Below, piece after piece: positions 1 to 6,097 of a stretch of 6,290 bases of DNA. The notes beneath the pieces were generated by a model. The model was given only the letters and a program-made list of their open reading frames with translations, was not told the origin of the DNA and did not search any database. Position numbers and translations under genes: made by a program. Source of the DNA: UBA6901 sp035256085 (lineage in GTDB: Bacteria; Pseudomonadota; Gammaproteobacteria; Acidiferrobacterales; UBA6901); the NCBI GenBank assembly GCA_035256085.1, contig DATEYP010000281.1:1-6290 (forward strand), written 5' to 3'. Position 1 is the stretch's first letter. Each line of letters starts with the position of its first letter.

Positions 1-81
1 CGACACAACCAGCGCCACGGCGCGGCGCCGGATGACCGCGCGTGCTTCGTTCCCGATGGTCCGGAAATCTTCCTTCTTCAT
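1..81 (-). CDS. N-terminus of an IS630-like transposase (partial)
   Basis: The first 27 codons of a minus-strand gene run off the left edge. The start is an ATG at 81, and the peptide begins MKKEDFRTIGNEAR, followed by an arginine-rich RRRAVALVV helix. This resembles the start of the N-terminal helix-turn-helix of IS630-family transposases (typical form: arginine/alanine-rich helix 1, then 'G.t..eaA..vGV...tV..W'), but the recognition helix and the DDE domain lie outside the window. No clear Shine-Dalgarno sequence precedes the ATG. The family assignment is from recall of similar N-termini; another HTH transposase or regulator is possible. A TA dinucleotide near 120 could mark the end of the element, since IS630 inserts at TA, but the other end is not visible. 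Confidence 0.5.
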   Translation of the reverse strand, partial: MKKEDFRTIGNEARAVIRRRAVALVVS

Positions 82-152
82 GCGACATAGGTTCGCACGG
101 AAAGATGCCGTCGTCAAGTATTATGTTGGGATATTAGTAACTCCTGTTAAGT

Positions 153-272
153 TTACTCGGCCGAGGTTGTTTTGTCTTGAGTGGCTGCACCGTTGGCCGC
201 GTCGGTGTCCTTGTCGGTCTGGCAGCCCGGATGCGTCGCCTAGTTGATCGCCTGCAGTGTACGGATAGCCAT
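153..272 (-). pseudogene. Short ORF interrupted by an in-frame amber codon
   Basis: An ATG at 272 starts 8 nt after the stop of the large nuclease-transposase gene and is preceded by AAGGGTG at a short spacing, a plausible ribosome binding site. Ten codons (MAIRTLQAIN) lead to TAG at 240-242. The same frame then stays open for 28 codons (containing HPGCQTDKDTDAANG) to TAA at 153-155. The second part is hydrophilic, rich in Asp, Thr, Ala and Gln, and uses mostly C or G at third positions, as a real coding tail would. I do not recognise a family. It may be a small gene broken by one nonsense mutation, the end of an older gene that the neighbouring element cut into, or chance. Almost the whole gap between the two transposase genes is occupied by this frame. 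Confidence 0.35.
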
Positions 273-276
273 ATTC

Positions 277-293
277 ACCCTTAAATAAAGGGT
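277..293 (-). terminator. Weak hairpin overlapping the stop of the nuclease-transposase gene
   Basis: ACCCTT and AAGGGT form a perfect 6-bp stem around a 5-nt loop, and the TAA stop at 281-283 lies inside it. No U-tract follows on the minus strand, so an intrinsic terminator is doubtful. The 3' arm also contains the putative ribosome binding site of the next short ORF, so the hairpin could instead mask that site. Confidence 0.3.
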
Positions 294-3034
294 TCCCTGT
301 ATCCACCCCGCGGAATCGATGCGAACGCGTCGATGTTCTTTTTGCCCGAGCGAAGAAAATCAAGAAAGTCCAGGCCCTTGTATTTGCACGTTTCGCAGAT
401 GCTCAGCAGAATCAAATATTCTCGAATCCCCTTTTCAGTGCTGCTCCCTCCGATGACCTTCCGAAGCGTAGCGAAGGCTTTGACCGCGTGCTCGGCATTG
501 TTGTTGTTCCACGGCACCCCATCAAAGCTCAAAAATGTAAACAACTTTTCCCGATTTTTCTGAAGCCGGTCTCTTAACTTCATCGCTGCTTGGCTCTGGA
601 GGGCCATGGTGGAAAGCTGTCGGTAGAACCGATCTACAGACACCCTATGCTTCTTCAAAAAACGGCTCTTGAGGCCGTGACGATCCACGGTTTTCACCAT
701 CGGTCTGACCAAACCAGCGAAGACTTGGGCGAGCCGTTTCAGCTCCTCGTCGTAGGGATTCTTCAAGACATCGTCATTTAGGTCTCGAATGAGGTGGATC
801 AAGCACTTCTGCTGGGGGCAGCGAATTCCGTCATAGGCCGCGTAGAAGTCGGACACCAAGACTCCTGTGAAGTCCTTAAGCAAAGCCTGAAGCAGGTCAC
901 CCTCGCGGGTTTCACTGTAGATGTAGGCCACCTCTTCCATGTTGGTAAAAACCCACACGAAGCCGGTCATGCCCTTGACGCTGACCTTTGTCTCGTCGGC
1001 ATGGAGCAATCGACCACTACATAGGCTCTTTACCAGTGCGTTGTAGCTTCCTTCGTATGCTTTCGATGCGTCTTGCTTGAATGCTGATGTCGATCCGACT
1101 GGCAGATGGAGGCCGAACAGTTTGTTCAAACTGCCGACAACGCTCTCCTGCGGCAGCCGGAGTCCGATATTTTGGTAGAGCGCATATGCCCTGATCTCAG
1201 AGCCGTATTTGCTACGAGTCCAACCTCTCTGTTCGGGAAGGAAGGTGGCTCCACACGCCAGACATTTGTAGCGGTGGAATCTGTAGCGGCTGATCCATCG
1301 TTTAACTCCGTGCCGCATGAACCTGAGGTCGAAGACGGTCTTACTTGCCTTTCCGTGCCCGAACATCTCTGTCGAATTGCATTTCGGACAACTGCGCGGG
1401 CGCAGGCACTCGATTGTCGTATCGGGAGCCAAGGCCCGCTTTGGCCTCGATGTCCGATCGAAAGCTCGCATCAAGTTTCCGTTCGATTTCACATAGACTC
1501 GCTCACGCTGGTAGTCCCAGTAAGCGGCCTTGTTGATGACATCCATTTCCGGGAAGGCGAATATGTTGCGTTTGAAGCCATGCGGGTGTTCCCTCTTCAT
1601 CCTTGCCGTATCAACGACCCCATCGAGAGATGAGCCTCCGGTCTGAAGAGATGCATGGTGCAATTCAATCAACTTGCTCGCCAACACTCCGACAGCCTCG
1701 CAATCCTGGGCGTTGTAGGTGATGAGAGCTTGTTTCGTTGAAGGGGCTGTTGCAGTTTCCCATTCGTGTCGCCACCTGATGCTTTGCAGGCCGGTTGCAG
1801 CGGAGTCCGACCATCGAAACCCCAGATATCCGGCTATCTCCTTCAGCCCATTGGAGAAGGTAGGAAAGTAAACCCGCGCGAATGTCATTGCCAGCAGGTT
1901 CACTGCTGCTCTAATGGCTCCGGCCACCACCGAACCTTTAAGCGGCTCTCCGTATCGTTCGCACATTCGCCGCAGAAAAACCGTCTCGTAGCTGCCATAG
2001 TGGATCAGCACCGGATTCTCCACCGCCCCGAGAATGCCAAGCAACTCGTTCCAAATCGTCCGCTCGTCCTCTACCGTGTTGGCCCACAAACAGTGTTGCA
2101 CCGCCGCTTCGCCCTTTCCAATTCGCACGCCAATCAGATAGTAGAAATCGCGGTCAGGCAGACCTTCAACGTCGATATAGACCGTCGTGCCCGCGATTTT
2201 CAGCTCCGGACTGTCGACGACGTGGATTTTCTTTTCCCGTATTGCGAGCGCCTTCAGCGCGTGGTGATACTTTTCCCGCTTGTCCCGTTGCCGCTTGGGA
2301 CGCCGACGAGGCCGAAACGTGTAGGAGAGCTGGGTGATCGTGAAGATTCCTTTGCTGTGAAATTTCCTGCGTTCCTTTTCCTTCATGAGGGCCAGCAGGC
2401 TGAGGTCGTCCTTCTCCACAGCCTTCTGGCGGCAGCGGGTTTGGAACTCGCACTCAGCGCAATGCCGGTTCAAAATGAGATCAGGGGGCGAAGGGCTGGA
2501 AAGCAGAGCGGCGGTTTTTTCGATGAGTGTCCGCACCTCGTTCACCAAGTCTGACGTCTTCACCTTCAGCACCGCGTGGTCGGCGCCGTGGATGATCTTG
2601 CCAACAGGCACGTCTCGACTGAGTATTTTCGATAGCGCAAGGGCATCAAATGCCAGTAGCAGTTTGTCGTGTCGGCCGATCTTGTTGACCCAAACGAACC
2701 GGATAGGGATGAACTGTGCCGCCTTGCCTCGGCCCGCCGAGGGCGCACGCTCAACGATGGGTATCCAAGTCTCGAAATTTTGTACTCGGGCTTGGAGGTC
2801 TATTGCTATTCGCCATGTCGCTGTTTTTAAATTCTCTGTCGGCGACGCCACGACACGTTCGCCGTCGGGGACCTCGGCAACCAGCCGCTTGATTCCGTCC
2901 GCCCTGTATGCCTCGCTTTTTGCTTGAACCCACACCGCGTACGCGTTGCCCGAGGCATTCTCGCCTGCGCGCCTCAACCAGCATTTGGTCGAGCACTTGA
3001 CGTAGGCTTCAAGGAGTTGCGAGGTGATCGTCAT
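281..3034 (-). CDS. Fusion of RecB/Cas4-like nuclease, DEDD exonuclease and IS66-type DDE transposase
   Basis: An intact 917-residue protein with no frameshift. Residues 1-205 resemble the Cas4/RecB-like part of TM0106-family nucleases, with Cys14 or Cys18 near the N-terminus and a CAEC-x5-C group (C192, C195, C201) that could hold an Fe-S cluster. Residues 282-460 form an RNase H-like 3'-5' exonuclease domain (TM0106/YprB, RNase_H_2): YIDVEG (D288, E290), HYGSYE (E350) and YNAQDC (D444), so a DEDD set is present. A zinc ribbon follows (C549/C552, C591/C594). Residues about 600-890 are an IS66-type transposase core: HADET (D680), SDFYAAYD (D729) and NNNNAEHA (E848). The usual IS66 TnpC is about 500-530 residues, so the N-terminal 500 residues are extra, and no TnpA or TnpB partner is present. 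ATG at 3034 is chosen because the conserved N-terminus begins there; an upstream GTG at 3184 would add 50 low-complexity residues. No strong ribosome binding site is seen, and the stop of a short ORF lies 8 nt upstream, so coupled translation is possible. Base composition is visibly less GC-rich than the chr genes, suggesting transfer. Domain calls are by motif; activity is inferred. Confidence 0.88.
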   Translation of the reverse strand: MTITSQLLEAYVKCSTKCWLRRAGENASGNAYAVWVQAKSEAYRADGIKRLVAEVPDGERVVASPTENLKTATWRIAIDLQARVQNFETWIPIVERAPSAGRGKAAQFIPIRFVWVNKIGRHDKLLLAFDALALSKILSRDVPVGKIIHGADHAVLKVKTSDLVNEVRTLIEKTAALLSSPSPPDLILNRHCAECEFQTRCRQKAVEKDDLSLLALMKEKERRKFHSKGIFTITQLSYTFRPRRRPKRQRDKREKYHHALKALAIREKKIHVVDSPELKIAGTTVYIDVEGLPDRDFYYLIGVRIGKGEAAVQHCLWANTVEDERTIWNELLGILGAVENPVLIHYGSYETVFLRRMCERYGEPLKGSVVAGAIRAAVNLLAMTFARVYFPTFSNGLKEIAGYLGFRWSDSAATGLQSIRWRHEWETATAPSTKQALITYNAQDCEAVGVLASKLIELHHASLQTGGSSLDGVVDTARMKREHPHGFKRNIFAFPEMDVINKAAYWDYQRERVYVKSNGNLMRAFDRTSRPKRALAPDTTIECLRPRSCPKCNSTEMFGHGKASKTVFDLRFMRHGVKRWISRYRFHRYKCLACGATFLPEQRGWTRSKYGSEIRAYALYQNIGLRLPQESVVGSLNKLFGLHLPVGSTSAFKQDASKAYEGSYNALVKSLCSGRLLHADETKVSVKGMTGFVWVFTNMEEVAYIYSETREGDLLQALLKDFTGVLVSDFYAAYDGIRCPQQKCLIHLIRDLNDDVLKNPYDEELKRLAQVFAGLVRPMVKTVDRHGLKSRFLKKHRVSVDRFYRQLSTMALQSQAAMKLRDRLQKNREKLFTFLSFDGVPWNNNNAEHAVKAFATLRKVIGGSSTEKGIREYLILLSICETCKYKGLDFLDFLRSGKKNIDAFASIPRGGYREPFI

Positions 3035-3042
3035 CGACGGAT

Positions 3043-3147
3043 TTACTCGCTTTCGTCGAAATGAAGGATAGCCTGACCAAACTCGGGCACCACCCGCCCC
3101 ATGTCCGGGTGGTCGACGAGCATCTCGATAAGAGCAGCATGGAACAT
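3043..3147 (-). CDS. Short hypothetical ORF (34 aa) just upstream of the fusion gene
   Basis: ATG at 3147 opens 34 codons (starting MFHAALIEMLVDHPDMG, ending in an acidic FDESE tail) to TAA at 3043-3045, 8 nt before the ATG of the fusion gene. The frame is open back to a TGA about 18 nt further upstream. Most third positions are G or C and the N-terminal half looks like an amphipathic helix, which favours real coding over chance. No ribosome binding site is evident, so it may be the C-terminal remnant of a larger gene cut by the debris zone rather than a complete gene. I do not recognise a family. Its position suggests that ribosomes ending here could re-initiate on the fusion gene. Confidence 0.4.
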   Translation of the reverse strand: MFHAALIEMLVDHPDMGRVVPEFGQAILHFDESE

Positions 3148-3176
3148 GCATGGGGTCTTGCACGATCACACACAGG

Positions 3177-3329
3177 TCAGTCACGTCCCCTTCCCGTTGT
3201 TTCGTATTCTTTCACGGCGCGACTCACCGTTGTGTAGTGTACCCCAAAGTGGTCTGCGATCGCTTTCATGGTGTAGTCGCCAGAAAGATAGGCGAGCTCG
3301 GCTGGGCTGAGCTTGCGAAGCCCAACATT
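3177..3329 (-). pseudogene. C-terminal HTH remnant of a Y1/REP-associated-type transposase
   Basis: Fifty codons are open between an in-frame TGA at 3330-3332 and a TGA at 3177-3179, with no plausible start at the upstream end. The peptide carries KLSPAELAYLSGDYTMKAIA followed by DHFGVHYTTVSRAVKEYE. This is a clear helix-turn-helix of the kind found at the C-terminus of long Y1 (REP-associated tyrosine) transposases, where the pattern is roughly 'a..Y.sG.Yt..eIa..FGvh.ttVsRivk'. The catalytic Y1 domain (HUH motif and tyrosine) is absent, so this is a fragment. Its 5' end runs directly into an inverted repeat (3317-3391), suggesting a deletion junction there. An independent small HTH protein starting at the internal Met is a less likely alternative. 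Confidence 0.55.
3303..3324. repeat. REP-like hairpin
   Basis: TGGGCT (3303-3308) and AGCCCA (3319-3324) form a perfect 6-bp stem around a 10-nt loop. The core resembles the GTTGGGCT...AGCCCAAC palindromes scattered between genes in many proteobacteria. It overlaps the 5' end of the HTH remnant and shares its right arm with the longer 3317-3391 inverted repeat. Confidence 0.4.
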
Positions 3330-3391
3330 TCACGACTCGCCGTAGCCACACAACTGCCGTATCCAAGATCAACCTGTTGCCGTTGGGCTTC
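3317..3391. repeat. Perfect 10-bp inverted repeat pair, REPIN-like
   Basis: GAAGCCCAAC (3317-3326) and GTTGGGCTTC (3382-3391) are exact reverse complements separated by 55 nt. Next to a REP-associated-type transposase remnant, the simplest reading is a pair of inverted REP-like units (a REPIN). The arms also fit the RYYYAAC and GTTRRRY ends of integron attC sites, but I could not find the second inner pair of complementary boxes in the spacer, so attC is less likely. The spacer has a GCCGTA direct repeat and no gene. Confidence 0.45.
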
Positions 3392-3434
3392 ACTTACAGC
3401 GTTCAACCCATATATGCACTGTCCTGTACTGACT

Positions 3435-3452
3435 CCAGCCCGGGGAGGCTGG
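3435..3452. terminator. GC-rich hairpin downstream of the MFS gene
   Basis: CCAGCC and GGCTGG form a perfect 6-bp stem around a 6-nt loop, about 30 nt past the MFS stop codon. No U-run follows on the minus strand. A run of six T does occur on that strand between the stop codon and this hairpin, but before the stem. It could still slow or protect the end of the chr transcript. Between here and the inverted repeat at 3391 I see no gene. Confidence 0.3.
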
Positions 3453-3479
3453 TGCCGGGGCCGACAAAAAACCGGGGCT

Positions 3480-4673
3480 CTACCGTTCTTCCGGCGGCTT
3501 GAGGTGCCGGAAGGCGCGATACAGGGCGATATCGTAGACAATCTTCAGCCCGGCCCCGACCAGCAGCGGGGTCGCCAGCGCCAGCCCCTGCATTAACGGC
3601 CCGGCCAGAAGCGGCGCCACCGCCCAGCCGCCCATGCGCACCAGATGCGTGACGCCGGAGGCCATGGTGCGCTCCTCCGGCCGGACCACCGCCATGACAT
3701 AGGACTGGCGGGTCGGCACGTCCATCTCGACCAGGCATTCGCGCAGCAGAAAGAGCAGCGCGGCAATACTGAACGTCGGCGCGAACGGCACGGCCATGAG
3801 CAGCAGGCTGGACGGGATATGCGTGAACACCATGGTATTCACCAGCCCGATGCGCGCCGCCAGCCACGCGGCGGCGAAGTGCGAGGCGGCATTCGCGGCG
3901 CGCGCCAGGAAGAACAGCAACGCGATGGCGGTCTCGGAGGCGCCGAACTGCATGTGGAAGAAATACGCCAACAATGCGGTGCCGAGAAACCCGCCGGCGA
4001 AACTGTCTAGCGCGAACAGTGTCGAGATGCGCCACAGCACCTTGCGGCTGTGCGGTGCCAGCTGCAAGGCCGGCTTAACCGACTGCGCCTCGACTGTTGC
4101 TGTCAGGCGCAGATACAGAATGGCGCTCGCCAGCAGCAGCACGGCATACACCGCAATCGCCACCTGAAAGGAACCAAGCTCGCCGATACCGAACAGGCTG
4201 CGCATCAACGTCGGCAAGGCCGCAAGCAGGCCGCCGAGTGCATGCCCGATATCCTGCAACACGTTGTAGCTCGCAAAGGCACGCGTGCGTCGTTCCGGCG
4301 CGACAATGCCGGGCTGAATCGCCTGCTCCAGCACCAGCGCGGCACCGCGATCGCGCCCCATGCCGTTCAGCATGCCGAGGAAAGCCACGCCGCAAACCAC
4401 CCACAGGTTCACACTGGCCAGCAACGCAAAGCCGCCGACCGCCGCCGCGAATGACAGAATTAAAAGCGAACGGCGTCTGCCCAGGGCATCGCCGAAGAAG
4501 GTCACGACGGCAGCGGACAGCGCCGCGCCCGCCAGGCCGGCACCAATCACCAGACCGATCTCGGTGGGCGTGTAGGCGAGCCGCTCGAGATACAGGCCGA
4601 GCAACACGCCCATCATACCGGTCGCGAGCGCGCGCAGGAAGGTTGCAGCGAGGATGACGTGCCGGTCAGTCAT
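3480..4673 (-). CDS. MFS transporter of the chromate-resistance operon
   Basis: A 397-residue polytopic inner-membrane protein with about 12 hydrophobic segments. The major facilitator loop 2-3 signature is clear (GDALGRRRSL, residues 61-70), and a hydrophilic central loop near residues 192-212 (TVEAQSVKPALQLAPHS) separates the two six-helix halves. The substrate cannot be read from the sequence. Position as last gene of a chr operon, after ChrB, suggests export of a toxic oxyanion or related compound; MFS genes are known neighbours of chrB-type genes. ATG at 4673 lies 30 nt after the ChrB stop and no strong ribosome binding site is visible, so expression may depend on ribosomes leaving the upstream gene. 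The frame is the same as that of chrB: only the chrB TGA at 4704-4706 separates the two, with ten open codons between. Confidence 0.85.
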   Translation of the reverse strand: MTDRHVILAATFLRALATGMMGVLLGLYLERLAYTPTEIGLVIGAGLAGAALSAAVVTFFGDALGRRRSLLILSFAAAVGGFALLASVNLWVVCGVAFLGMLNGMGRDRGAALVLEQAIQPGIVAPERRTRAFASYNVLQDIGHALGGLLAALPTLMRSLFGIGELGSFQVAIAVYAVLLLASAILYLRLTATVEAQSVKPALQLAPHSRKVLWRISTLFALDSFAGGFLGTALLAYFFHMQFGASETAIALLFFLARAANAASHFAAAWLAARIGLVNTMVFTHIPSSLLLMAVPFAPTFSIAALLFLLRECLVEMDVPTRQSYVMAVVRPEERTMASGVTHLVRMGGWAVAPLLAGPLMQGLALATPLLVGAGLKIVYDIALYRAFRHLKPPEER

Positions 4674-4703
4674 GGCGCGGCCCGTGATGGATTGCCAAAG
4701 TCC

Positions 4704-5156
4704 TCAGCGCCGAGGCTCCCAACCGTGCCGTTCACCCTGAGCCGATTGGCACCAGGTATAGAGCGCGTCGTACAGGACCATGCCATGACGCAGCATTTCG
4801 TGATCGTCGCTGATGTTGCGCGACAACCCCAAGGAGATAGCCAACAAGCCCGGCGATTGCGGCGCGAGGTCCAGCCGATCGGTATCCGCGCCACGCACGA
4901 TCACCGCCAGCTGCTGCAAGGCCGGGTCGGTGAGATTGTATTTCTTCAGAAAGGTATCAAAGCTGCACAGTTCGCCGACGTGGGTCATCTCGACACCAGG
5001 AATGTCGTAGGGAATGGCGGCGGTTTCCTTGGCAACCTGCAGCACCTGATCGGTCGGCACGTAGAGGAACTCGGGAGCTTTATCGATGAAGCGCGCAATC
5101 AGCCAAGGACAGGCGATGCGATCGATCTTTGGGCGTTCACGGGTAACCCACTTCAT
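4704..5156 (-). CDS. chrB: ChrB C-terminal-domain chromate resistance protein
   Basis: A 150-residue protein matching the ChrB C-terminal domain throughout. Visible family motifs are KIDRIACPWLIARFID (residues 10-25, Cys16), LYVP (31-34), HVGELCSFDTF (59-69), VRGADTD (87-93), and DDHEMLRHGMVLYDALY (117-133). Full ChrB proteins (around 300 residues) carry an additional N-terminal part and act as chromate-responsive regulators; that half is missing here. The protein starts cleanly at ATG 5156, so this is a stand-alone form rather than an obvious truncation. Its start overlaps the stop of the rhodanese gene as ATGA, indicating translational coupling. Its exact role without the regulatory half is unknown; the conserved Asp, His, Cys and Glu residues could bind metal or chromate, which is inference. 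Confidence 0.85.
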   Translation of the reverse strand: MKWVTRERPKIDRIACPWLIARFIDKAPEFLYVPTDQVLQVAKETAAIPYDIPGVEMTHVGELCSFDTFLKKYNLTDPALQQLAVIVRGADTDRLDLAPQSPGLLAISLGLSRNISDDHEMLRHGMVLYDALYTWCQSAQGERHGWEPRR

Positions 5157-5473
5157 TTGGCAACCGTGGCTCCGCCAGCGCCCTTCCAGCCTTCAATGCT
5201 GCCTTCGATAAATCGCGCCTTGAAGCCTTTGCCAAGTAGCGTGTCGAGCACCGAATTGCTGACCGAGCCACCGCGTGCACAATAAATCACAATTTCATTT
5301 TCTTTGGGAAGCTTGGCGCTCCAGTCCGCAAGTTGATCCGGATTCTTCCATTCGGCGCCCGGCAACTTCACCTTGTCGGCGTCGTAGTCGTTCTGGCGAC
5401 GCACGTCGAGCACGGTAATGGCATGCTTCTCGACCAGCGGCTTGAGATCGTTCGGGGTAATGGTACGGCTCAT
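5153..5473 (-). CDS. Single-domain rhodanese-like protein (ChrE-like)
   Basis: A 106-residue cytoplasmic rhodanese domain without a signal peptide. The N-terminal VLDVRRQNDY (21-30) is the usual strand-plus-Asp/Arg motif. The active-site loop is YCARGGSVS, with the catalytic cysteine at residue 65. The C-terminal EGSIEGWKGAGG is the common closing motif. Such proteins transfer sulfane sulfur to thiols or cyanide. In the Cupriavidus metallidurans chr determinant, chrE encodes a rhodanese-like protein, proposed to act on chromium-thiol adducts; position and size fit that role here. A strong GAGGAG lies 5 nt before the ATG, and the gene begins 14 nt after the superoxide dismutase stop, with its own stop overlapping the start of chrB. 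Confidence 0.88.
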   Translation of the reverse strand: MSRTITPNDLKPLVEKHAITVLDVRRQNDYDADKVKLPGAEWKNPDQLADWSAKLPKENEIVIYCARGGSVSNSVLDTLLGKGFKARFIEGSIEGWKGAGGATVAK

Positions 5474-5478
5474 AGTGG

Positions 5479-5484
5479 CTCCTC
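5479..5484 (-). promoter_or_regulatory. Ribosome binding site of the rhodanese gene
   Basis: GAGGAG on the minus strand, 5 nt before the ATG at 5473. It sits in the 14-nt gap after the superoxide dismutase stop and fixes the start. Confidence 0.8.
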
Positions 5485-5487
5485 AGG

Positions 5488-6081
5488 TTATCTTGCAGCC
5501 GCTGATTCGAACAGGCGCGCGGTATTCGCCCAGTTGATGTTGTTCATGGAGGCGTCCACATAGGCCGCGGCCTTGGCACCGTAGTCCATGTGGTACGAAT
5601 GCTCGTACATGTCGAGCGCCAGGATCGGCGTGGCGCCGGCGAGGTTGCAGGTGTGATCGGCCGCCCACTGATTAACAAGCTTGCGGTCGCGTGGCGAGTA
5701 CGTGAGCAGCACCCAGCCCGAACCGCCGCCCTGCGCCTTGCCCATGAAACTGAACTCGGCCTGCCAGCGTTCGAGGCTACCGAAATCGCGCTTGATGGCA
5801 TCGAGCAGTTTGCCACCCAGCCTGCCTGAGTCGCCGAGGCCGTCGAAATAGAGCTCGTGCAGGATCATCGAATTGGTGGCGATCAATTCCTCGCGCTTGA
5901 GGCCGTTGATGGTGAACACCGGAGCCTTGCTGAAGTCGAGCGCTTGCAATTGCTCGGTGATGGCGTTCAGGCGCTTCACCGCACCGCCATAGTTGTTCTC
6001 GTAATGACTGACGATCAACTTTTCCGATAAGCCTTTGAGCTTGGCAGGATCGCAGGCCAGCGGTTTCATTGCATAGGTCAT
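5488..6081 (-). CDS. chrC: Fe/Mn superoxide dismutase, ChrC type
   Basis: A 197-residue superoxide dismutase that converts superoxide to peroxide and oxygen. All four metal ligands are present: His26 (SHYENNYGG), His75 (MILHELYFDGL), and Asp157 and His161 (LDMYEHSYHMDYG). The usual Trp of the DVWEH motif is Tyr here, as I recall for the ChrC subgroup, and the family's second-shell loop reads GGGSGWVLL. No signal peptide is seen, so it is cytoplasmic. The frame is open to 6195, but ATG 6081 is chosen because GAGGAAG lies 5 nt upstream and the conserved N-terminus begins there; the longer form would overlap the end of chrA. The gene follows chrA by 16 nt, matching the chrA-chrC order of known chr determinants, where the enzyme handles radicals from Cr(VI) reduction. 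Fe versus Mn use cannot be decided by eye. Confidence 0.92.
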   Translation of the reverse strand: MTYAMKPLACDPAKLKGLSEKLIVSHYENNYGGAVKRLNAITEQLQALDFSKAPVFTINGLKREELIATNSMILHELYFDGLGDSGRLGGKLLDAIKRDFGSLERWQAEFSFMGKAQGGGSGWVLLTYSPRDRKLVNQWAADHTCNLAGATPILALDMYEHSYHMDYGAKAAAYVDASMNNINWANTARLFESAAAR

Positions 6082-6086
6082 GGTTT

Positions 6087-6093
6087 CTTCCTC
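6087..6093 (-). promoter_or_regulatory. Ribosome binding site of the superoxide dismutase gene
   Basis: GAGGAAG on the minus strand, 5 nt before the ATG at 6081. This decides the start in favour of the 197-residue form over the longer open frame. Confidence 0.8.
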
Positions 6094-6097
6094 AAGG

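Noticed and set aside
1106..2554. Long plus-strand open frames (1106-1633 and 1766-2554).
   Set aside because: They lie antisense to the intact fusion gene, show no recognisable motifs, and are explained by its codon bias.
281..3034. A CRISPR-Cas locus, suggested by the Cas4-like module.
   Set aside because: No repeat-spacer array or Cas1/Cas2 gene is present; the module is part of a transposase fusion.
3035..3184. A 50-residue N-terminal extension of the fusion protein from GTG 3184.
   Set aside because: The residues are Arg/Pro/Gly-rich and out of keeping with the domain; the conserved start is the ATG at 3034, and a better-looking ORF (3043-3147) occupies this stretch in another frame.
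123..3328. An 8-bp inverted match ATGTTGGG (123-130) and CCCAACAT (3321-3328) as possible terminal repeats.
   Set aside because: The match does not extend on either side, and one such 8-bp match is expected by chance between regions of this size.
3317..3391. An integron attC site, from the RYYYAAC and GTTRRRY arms.
   Set aside because: No inner complementary box pair is seen in the spacer, and there is no integrase or cassette gene; a REP-like repeat explains it better.
3403..4657. Several long open frames on both strands across the MFS gene.
   Set aside because: GC-rich shadows with Arg/Ala/Gly-rich peptides; the MFS frame carries the membrane segments and the family motif.
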